Source: Enoplolaimus lenunculus
Lineage: Eukaryota > Nematoda > Enoplea > Enoplida > Thoracostomopsidae
Length of the DNA: 64,000 bases
Direction of reading: 5' to 3'
NCBI GenBank assembly: GCA_030248215.1
Contig: JASANG010001373.1
Location: 1-64,000 of the forward strand
The translations under genes and the position numbers were made by a program. Below are positions 56,503 to 64,000 of this stretch, one piece after another. The notes under the pieces are model-generated. The model did no database searches and was not told where the DNA came from. It saw only the letters and a list, made by a program, of their open reading frames with translations. Every line of letters begins with the position of its first letter. Within the stretch, counting starts at the first letter, position 1.

Positions 56503-56859
56503 GGGGTTGCGCTATACTTTTGATGACGTACACTGGAAAAAAATGGGCAGTCAAATTGACTCTCTCTGAAGCAGGCTTTTCCTGACTACACAAACTGAGT
56601 CAAATTCGACTCCGCCAGAGTCAAACGTGCGACATAGTAAATCGAATTTGACTCTGGTGAAGTCGAATTCGACTCAGTTTGTGTAGTCAGGAAAAGCCCA
56701 TTTCCGAGTGAGTCAATTTGACTACCCATTTTTCGTAGGGTACGGCGTCGTCCGTTACAGTACCACGACACACGTGCATTGACGCGTGGCACAGCGGATC
56801 TGTAAATGCGTCCCCTGACGGTGTCAGAAAACGTCCCACGGCAAGTATAGCGACACCCT
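56503..56859. mobile_element. Family I element split by a family D element
   Basis: GGGGTTGCGCTATACTTTTG and AAGTATAGCGACACCCT are the outer ends. The family D insert (56531-56740: CACTGGAAAAAAATGGGCAG to CCCATTTTTCGTAGGG) is flanked by TA and leaves GACG/CGGCGTCG family I sequence either side. Confidence 0.8.
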
Positions 56860-56918
56860 ACGTTGATACCATGCGTCATATGTCACTTTAGCAATTTTCA
56901 GAATATATGCAATCAGTG

Positions 56919-59617
56919 TTAAAATCGCTTTCGTCGCCGATCTGAAAGGTAATAGAAATGGTTGATTTTTGTTTACGTGAGATTCCTGTTGACAAATTGG
57001 GCCCATTTAAAGATCAAGGGCGGAACATTTTTCTGTGTGACTGGAATTGAGTAAGCGTATGCTTTAGAATAATTTTTTGCCTGGCTTAGGCTTAGGCTTA
57101 CGCATAGGCTAAGGAATATGCTCTTTCTTACGCTTAGGCTTAGGCTTAAACTTGGCTTAGGCTTTGAAATATGGTTCAGTGAGTTGATCTTAACTCAGAA
57201 TGAGTTGAATCAATCAGTCTGAGTTGGGACTACCAGAACTTAGCATTTTGAATTGATTCAATTCATTCTTGGTCAATTAACCAACTCACCCAGTGTCAAC
57301 TCAACTCAGAGGAAAAATCCACTCAACTAAGAGTAAGTTAATGATTAGATACTGATATTAATTTAGAAATAACCAACTCGCTAGCTGAATTGATTAATCA
57401 ACTTATTGGAATTTACAGTGTATATAATATATACATTCATATATCGCAGGTCAAACTGCTATTCCAGTCAATGGGACTAATTCTACGGAATCAAATACTA
57501 ATTTAGCGCTGGTTAATTTTCTAGACATCTGGTTTGAAATAGTTTATAACGTACTTTTTCGCTGATATACACATTTTGGTACCGGGTTCCAAATGCCGCC
57601 GGACATACAAGTCGATATAGGATTGCCTAAAAACAAAACAATATTCAGGTTAAAAATTTAAACATTTTGGTAGTTGAAGCTACAAAGATGAATATAAATT
57701 TGAAGGTTAACCTTCCCTCAAAGCGCAACTACGACTTAGGATAGCCCAAGGCAAATCATGTTTGATAAAGCATTGCGTTGTCTAATTGGTTACTGGATAG
57801 CGGCAAATTAGCTGAGTAAAATAAACTGCTTGGAAAAAGACAGGTAATTATTAACGATTACTTAGCCAATCAGAAACGAGCATTCACATCAGCTAATCGT
57901 ATTTACGTATGATATTTTAATGTAGTAACTCGTCACAAGGCGTGCACTTGTAGCAGAGAAAGAAATACGCCGTGGGCTAGCCCAAGGCGTAATTCCGCGC
58001 TAGACTAGTCCAATGCTGGATTGGGTTATCCCAATGTGGAATTTCACTGAATTACGACTAAGGTTACGAATATATTCTATAAGCAACTTTAACTTAGCAA
58101 AAACTGTGTATATTACGCAATGTAGCCGGATGTTTATTTCAGGTAAAAACGATTGGGTAATAGAAATACCGGAAATTCTGTTTATTTTACTGCTTAGTTC
58201 CAGAACAACTCATAAACCAGTCAATTTTTGAGTAATTTGAATTTGAAAAGAAAACGACGAATTTCATTGAAAATTTTAGCAAATTTTTAAGGAAATCCCA
58301 AATGGAAGATCCAAAATCTTTAAAGGAAGGATACGAACTAATGATACAGAAAATGAGGATACACTAGAAGATAAGCTTTATAATATTTAAATTACAGGAG
58401 GGAAACGTATATCGCCCCCATATCCTCCCATAGGTATGCCCTTCAAGCATCCGTTATTTTTCTTGAAAACTTTAGAAAAAAGCCCAGTGAATATTTTTGC
58501 ATTCGTCAGTTGTATTTTGAAGGAAAAAGAAATTATTTTTAAACTTTTATACTTCAATATCCGTTTTTCGTTTTCGTCATTTTGATCGATATTGGTATCC
58601 GTTTATTATTACGATCCGTTTCCACCTTGCAATACAATACACTTACCAATCAACCGGTACTGATTCATACATTCGACAGTGACACTTTCACCGACCGGAT
58701 ACTCAAACAGCTTAGGGTCGACAGATTTTGCGTAGCTAACGTGAAGCTTAAAACAACGATCTGGCCCGATCGCTTCGCGTTTATGGTGAACCTTGGTCCA
58801 ATAATGCCAGTACGCTTCGTTGAACGGTGCCGGAGTATCGCGCAGTGGCTGCCAACGCCGTGATTTTTCAGCGTTCATTACATCTGAAGCTGGAAAAAAT
58901 CGTATATTTCGTTTCAGTTCAACTGGTGATTTATCAAATTCTGCCGAATTTGCTTCAGGTTGAAATTGTGATGATGTCAACGAAACGCGAGTACGTTCGC
59001 CTCGTTTCAACTTTGCTTTATTTCGATATTCGTGGATTGGAGGTGTCGGGATTCGAACGGCAGGCATTAAGACTTGCAATCGCCGGCCAATGCTTAAATG
59101 TTTGACGGGTTGAGCTCTGCCCTCGCGTTTAGCGGCAGACATTTTCGACAACTCGCGTTTCGACGCTGCTTTGCTTCGAAACGGAGGTCCGAAAACTAAA
59201 TTTGGATGCTTTTGTTTGAGAGTTTTTAAGCGTTCGGTAAACTGAATGGTATCATTGAGCACAGGTTGCTTAAATGTAACCTGGGGCTTCTGTACCGCTT
59301 GAGCCCGGGCGTTCAGAATAAATCCTTGCTGCCGACCCCGTAGAAATTCATCTATTGAAAAATCTTGGGACGCTGGAATACTGTAATCGTAGTCTAAACT
59401 GCTTGTATCGTCGCTGGGACCTTGGAATTCGTACGCGTAGTTGTCGTAATTGTCATATTCGGATATAATTCGTCCGCCTCCGGCTGGTGTTTGGTTTAAG
59501 TCTAAAAATGGATCGAAATCGCCAAACTCATTTTGATCTGTTATTATTTGTTGTTGTTGTTGTTGTTGCAGTTGCAGTTGTAGTTGTCGTTGTTGCTGTT
59601 GCTGCTGTTGTTGTTGC

Positions 59618-59663
<46 letters not shown>

Positions 59664-59665
59664 GC

Positions 59666-59745
<80 letters not shown>

Positions 59746-59880
59746 TTGTTGTTGCAGTTGCAGTCGCTGCAATCGCTGTTGACGTTGTTGTTGCAACAGC
59801 AGCTGCTGTTGCGATTGTTGTTGTTGTTTTTGTTGCTGCTGCAATTGTTGCTGTTGTTGTTGGAGTTGTAGCTGTCGCAG

Positions 59881-59974
<94 letters not shown>

Positions 59975-62425
59975 ATTTGTTGTTGCTGCTGCTGTTGTTG
60001 TTGCAACTGTGTTTGACGTTGAAGTTGCTGCAAAAATGCAGAATTGATTTCGTCAATTGGTTGCTGCTGTTGCTGTTGTTGTTGTTGTTGCAGGAGTTGT
60101 TGATTTGCTGTATTTTGGTTAAATACAAATGTGTTAGGCAATGTTGCCGTTGGCGACACAGGTAAACTAAACTGTTGAAGTTGAGACAACTGTGTTGACC
60201 CATGATCGAGTTGCCCAGATGTGACTAACGGACTTTGAGATTGTGCCCCAAAACTTGCCGCAGACGCTGAACCCGTCCCGAAATTAAGACCCCCGCCACC
60301 GACGCCGTTGCGCACAGACGCGGTCCCAAAATTGGCATTAAACGGCGGATTTTGATCCAAATTCGAGTTCAATAATCCCGTAGATCCGCCGATCAGCTGA
60401 GACGTTTGACTGTCGCTTTGTCCACCGCTGCCTCGCGGAACGAATATCCCAGCAGTGGGATTAATAAAATCCGTTGAACTCAAAGATGATACGGGAGTGG
60501 AAAAAAGGTTCGAACCTAAACCTGAACTGTCTATTGGTAAATTTTGCGTCGAAATCGACTGTTGCAATCCTGTCCCAGCGGCTACAAAATTTTGACTTCC
60601 AAAATCAATAAAATTTTCGGTCCCTGACGCACGCGTCGCCGGGGGGCCCGTAGCATCGCCCAGCAATTGTCGTCTGGTCGTCCCTCTGGTTATCGTTTGA
60701 GAATTTGCTATCGGACTGGCCAGCTGGGTAGCGATTACTGTATCGCCTCCCCGCTTGACTGTACGATGACTAAAATGCCCCCCGTGAAAATGACTCTGAC
60801 TACCGTAACCGTGAGACTGATAGCCATGATTCGGTTTATAAGGTCCTCTCACTCCGTAACCATGTTTCTGGTACCCCCCATGATGTCCATAATTATTATG
60901 TTTTTTGCCATATCCGTGATGATGTCCTTTATTGTAGCCACCCTTAGGTTTTCCGTAACCTCCCCTGTGATGTCCTGACTTCCCATACGCTGGGTACGGG
61001 GCTACTGTATAACTTTGTTTACCGTAACCCCCGTGATGAGTGCTTTTGGTCGCGTATCCTCCATGTGTATTGTATTTACTATGGGTAGCGTAGCCTGGTT
61101 TATGCCCGCCGTATCCGCCATGCTTGCCGTGCGTTGCGTATCCCTTGCCGTGTTTTCCATGTCCAGAATAACCGGAATTATATTTCGGGTATACGGTATA
61201 TTTCTGATAGTGAGTACTGTAACCGCTGGTTGAAATAGCGGTTGCTAAAAATGCAAACCAAAAATAAAATTGTAAAGTTAAAAATGTTATAACGCGTATA
61301 CACAGTACAAATTCTCGTCAAGACATGACAGCACCCTCGGCGGGCCCGTAGCCAAGGCAAGGTCAGGGCCCCCTTGGAAAATTTTGGCCCCCCCTAGAAA
61401 ATTTTCATCCTTGCTTGTAAGTCATTGAAAACCTTTAAATGCCCCTAGCAAGGTGAACTGGCTACGGGCCTGATCCTTGGACTCAAGCGTCAAGCTCCTA
61501 TAGGTGAGTGGTGATGGTAACTGTTTCTTACCAACCCGATCCGTGTTCGATTACAAACTTGAGCCTGTGTAAACAGGGGCGGAACGTATTTCTGTGGGAC
61601 TGAAATTGAGTAAACTTATGCTTTAGACTAATTTTTTCCATTGACTTATGCTTAGGTATAAGCTCATTCTTACGCTTAGGCTTAGGAATATGCTTATACT
61701 ACTGTTACGGCCCTGTTGTACACATTGGCCCAAACTGATAAACGAGATTTCGATTGGAAGGTATAAATTCGTTGGGGATAATGCCAAGGACAGTGCTGTA
61801 ATTTCGGCCTGCGGTATTTCACTACAACCACAGAAAACTAAAATTTTTCCTACCAGTAGAAATAAAACGAAATAATTCGCTCGTCTACACTTTAGGCCAC
61901 TCTGAACGCCAAGTTGTTTGTGACCATTTCCTGTTGCGCCACACTAAACTTCCAGTGAGTTGATTGATTAATCACAATTCAGCTAGCGATTCAGTTAATT
62001 CTGAGTTAATATCAGTAAACATTAACTCACTCTGAGTTGAGCTGACTCTCACTCTAAATTCAGTTGACTCTCACTCTGAGTTGATTGTCACTCTGAATCG
62101 AGTTGATTCTCGCTCTCAGTTGAGCTGAATCTGCGTAAGTTGATTAATTAACCCGAGTTGAGTTGAACTTGCGTAAGTTGATTAATTAACTCAGAATGAA
62201 TTGATGACTCAACGCAAAATTCTAAATTCTTATAGTCCTAACTCAAACTGAGTGGATTCAACTGATTCTGAGTTAAAATCAACTCACTGAATTTTACAGT
62301 GTAGCGGCTCGACCTGCGATCGCTTCGGAAACTTTCCGATTGTAATAATTGCAAAAAATCTTTATTTTTCTCTATCTCTTACCTGGTAAGAAAGCGAATA
62401 ATAAGGCTGTTTGAATCAGAAGCAT
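56919..62425 (-). CDS. Secreted Gly/Tyr/His- and Gln-rich protein with one sushi domain
   Basis: Exons on the minus strand are 62425-62383, 61244-58647, 57626-57555 and 56941-56919; all introns are phase 1 with GT/AG ends and the sum is 2736 nt (911 aa). The signal peptide is MLLIQTALLFAFLPATA. Residues ~20-170 repeat GGY, KHG and HHGGYG, like structural matrix or cuticle proteins. Residues ~396-580 are poly-Gln, mixed CAA/CAG, so real protein and not a pure microsatellite. WQPLRDTPAPFNE (812 on) and the sushi domain (C845, C873, C887, C899) match the convergent gene at 49165 with identical Cys spacing, and exon 3 is 72 nt in both. The last exon is only 23 nt and ends NRRRKRF, echoing the basic end of the paralogue. 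Likely extracellular; partner unknown. The introns carry family A, B, E and H elements. Confidence 0.85.
56999..57178. mobile_element. Family A MITE cut by family E
   Basis: GGGCCCATTTAAAGATCAAG and TTAGGC units. The right arm is replaced at 57179 by family E. Confidence 0.75.
57179..57420. mobile_element. Family E foldback
   Basis: Left end TTCAGTGAGTTGATC (shortened), right end TTATTGGAATTTACAGTG. Confidence 0.75.
61289..61560 (+). mobile_element. Family B MITE split by a family H MITE
   Basis: ACGCGTATACACAGTACAAA and GACATGACAGCACCCTCGG, then the insert, then TCAAGCTCCTATAGGTGAGT and the tRNA-like A box. The TTAA ends have decayed. Confidence 0.7.
61341..61472. mobile_element. Family H MITE nested in family B
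   Basis: GGGCCCGTAGCCAAGGCAAG and GTGAACTGGCTACGGGCCTG are the inverted ends; CTTGTAAGTCATTGAAAACC lies inside. Confidence 0.8.
61564..61735. mobile_element. Family A MITE
   Basis: GCCTGTGTAAACAGGGGCGG to CGGCCCTGTTGTACACATTG. Confidence 0.8.
61942..62302. mobile_element. Family E foldback, expanded
   Basis: CACTAAACTTCCAGTGAGTT and CACTGAATTTTACAGTG. Extra CTCACTCTGAGTTGA units make it ~360 bp. Confidence 0.8.
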
Positions 62426-62590
62426 TATCCATTAGCATTACACATATTAATAATGTACGTATTAAACTTCGTATCGTCAAATAATTTCTATTATTTCTGC
62501 AATGAAAAAAGTAAAAGCGCTGTTTGCAATAATTTGGTCAACGATGTCATACCAATTTTGCGACAGATGCGTTCGTTTTACAAGGATTAA

Positions 62591-62855
62591 CCCTTTCTCA
62601 TGTGAATATTTTCAATTTCATATGAGATGTAATTTCAAGGTGAGATTCGATCCCCAGTCGCTCGGCTGGGAGGCGTTTACGCTGATCACTCAGCTATAGA
62701 AGCTTGACACGTCGAGCCCAAGAGGGTTCTCACATTTTGTAGAGATTTTGCACTGCATATATATGTTAGAATTGTTAAATACTGCTCGCAGTGTCTGTGT
62801 TGCTCATATATTACTTGTGTTTAGTTGCTCATAGTATGCTTTATGAGCTAAAGGG
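62591..62855 (-). mobile_element. Family B: complete TTAA MITE with tRNA-like core
   Basis: TTAA at 62587-62590 and 62856-62859; ends CCCTTTCTCATGTGAATA and TATGAGCTAAAGGG. On the minus strand AGCTGAGTGATCAGCG (A-box region), a GGCTGGG arm and GGGGATCGAATCTC (B box). Confidence 0.85.
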
Positions 62856-62879
62856 TTAATGTTAACCTTTATAAACTTA

Positions 62880-63107
62880 CACTGTAGTGAATTGATTTTA
62901 AGAACGAACTGAATAGCTGAGTCTTAATGACGTCAATCAGAACTCTCAGTTGTCAATTAATTGCACTTATTCTGAGTTCATTGTTAACTCACCCGAAATT
63001 AAATCAGCTCAGAGTGAGTTAATGTTTACTGTGATTAGCTCAGAAATAAGCAGTAATGACTAATTCGTTCTCTGAGTTGATCAATCAACTAACTGGAATT
63101 TACAGTG
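62880..63107. mobile_element. Family E foldback
   Basis: CACTGTAGTGAATTGATT and CTGGAATTTACAGTG, TA on the right. A family D fragment follows at 63197-63250. Confidence 0.8.
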
Positions 63108-63250
63108 TAATGTTTTGCGACTGTGCTGGATTTTCAAATGTGTGCAAGCAAATGTCATCAGTTGGTAAAAGATTTTGTAACTGAAACACCATGTTTCCGA
63201 AAAGCCTATTTCGGAAAGAGTCAATTTGAATCGCCATTTTTTACAATGTA

Positions 63251-63955
63251 GGGTTAAACACTCTTGACCTAAAATCCTGGTCTACCCTCGTGCTTGTATT
63301 GAGTATAATGTAATACTAGTAATCCGTATTTGCACACATGTGCAACTCTTTTTATACTGGGTTTTGTCCTATGTTCAAGAGTATATGTTTTTAAGCAGGT
63401 TTTGTCTAAGCTTTGAAGCTGAACTGACAACTCAAACAACCATATAATCATTTTAATTTATACTGGGTTATAGGTTCTGGACTGCATGCATTCCTAATAA
63501 AGGAAAGACTGAACCCGGGATTCACTCTGTAGCGGAAAACACACTTCACAACTTGAAAATAGCTAAAGACAACATATAAATATCGTATCAATGTCTAATA
63601 GAACAAAACACGGAACATCTAACCAATATTGTTTACTAAGAATATCGAACGCACAGTTTTATGTCTATGCAAACATCTATTAATTTGCATATTGTGACAT
63701 TGCTGGAACACTGCCCAAAATACGTATGTGAGGCGTTCCCAGCTTTAATATATACATTAGAAGAATAGTATACCTCCAAGTAATAACTAGGTTATCGCGT
63801 TTGAAATTGCAGATCAAACTGCAACTTTAAATTTAAAGTAATACATCATAATCCATAACCTTGGCTGATAGAAAATTACTACTATTTTCATACTAAATTG
63901 CCAAAATTTGAAACAAAAATTTATAAAACATCACATCGCAGGACAAACACACAAC
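63251..63955. other. Intergenic, nothing firm
   Basis: No named family or clear exon. A short phase-1 frame after GAAATTGCAG (63813) is followed quickly by a stop. Confidence 0.35.
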
Positions 63956-64000
63956 ACCGATCACCCAATTTCTGTGGTGGATCTAAAAAAACATCTGACG
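63944..64000 (+). CDS. Possible exon running off the right edge
   Basis: After CACATCGCAG a phase-1 frame reads GQTHNTDHPISVVDLKKHLT to the window end. It resembles the phase-1 second exons of the other secreted genes here, but too little is visible to name it. Confidence 0.3.

Noticed and set aside
57452-57530. Plus-strand exon GQTAIPVNGTNSTES after CATATATCGCAG
   Set aside because: It lies antisense within an intron of the sushi gene, lacks a good donor and has no partner exon.
58134-58230. Plus-strand exon GKNDWVIEIPEILF after TTTATTTCAG
   Set aside because: Superficially like a sushi end but without cysteines, and antisense to an intron of the minus-strand gene.
59547-60100. Poly-Leu, poly-Val and poly-Asn frames opposite or beside the Gln tract
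   Set aside because: Shadows of the poly-Gln stretch of the minus-strand sushi gene, whose frame is fixed by sequence on both sides.
1-64000. Retrovirus, LTR element, Polinton or an autonomous transposase gene
   Set aside because: No long frame shows a polymerase, integrase, capsid or DDE-type core; all elements seen are short and non-coding.

Overview
The window is 64 kb of animal nuclear DNA: AT-rich, intron-bearing and very dense in short non-autonomous transposons. The best clue to phylum is the hexamer TTAGGC, the nematode telomere unit, which fills dozens of dispersed elements. That, together with small secreted Cys-rich proteins and a possible MPS/KCNE-type channel subunit, makes a nematode the best guess, perhaps an early-branching (enoplean/mermithid-like) one; this is inference. 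I see no transposase, no reverse transcriptase, and no retrovirus, LTR or Polinton remnant.

Five host genes can be rebuilt with matching splice phases. (1) 3394-4559 (+): first two exons of a basic nuclear-type protein; a Gln-rich, frame-broken coding block at 6.63-8.47 kb may be its 3' part or a separate gene. (2) 13484-19978 (+): complete six-exon gene for a 259-aa secreted, 13-Cys protein with a thrombospondin-type-1-like opening and a hydrophobic tail. (3) 24722-27857 (-): complete two-exon gene for a 698-aa single-pass membrane protein whose start resembles KCNE/MPS potassium-channel subunits and whose tail repeats QPIK. (4) 49165-54932 (+): complete four-exon gene, 369 aa, signal peptide, Gly-rich region and one sushi (CCP) domain. 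(5) 56919-62425 (-): complete four-exon paralogue of (4), 911 aa, with Gly/Tyr/His-rich and poly-Gln regions before the same sushi domain. Genes 4 and 5 converge tail to tail with identical intron phases. There is also a single-exon secreted Cys-rich gene at 38332-38811 (-), plus isolated likely exons at 21341, 42988, 34284/34555 and at the right edge.

The rest is mobile DNA. I separate about fifteen families (A-O) by terminal inverted repeats and core motifs. A: TTAGGC-array MITE, roughly 40 copies. B: TTAA-flanked piggyBac-like MITE with a tRNA-like Pol III core. C, D, E and K: elements mostly flanked by TA. F: C/G-run foldback. G, H, L, M, N: other foldbacks. I, J, O: elements filled with GACGG, CCGGTT or GGACCG units. 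A 1.9-kb satellite of 85-bp monomers (21.66-23.53 kb) looks derived from family A, and a 20-bp GC-rich minisatellite (31.38-31.95 kb) has grown inside a family I element. Elements are nested in one another, crowd the introns and often lie within tens of bases of exons.
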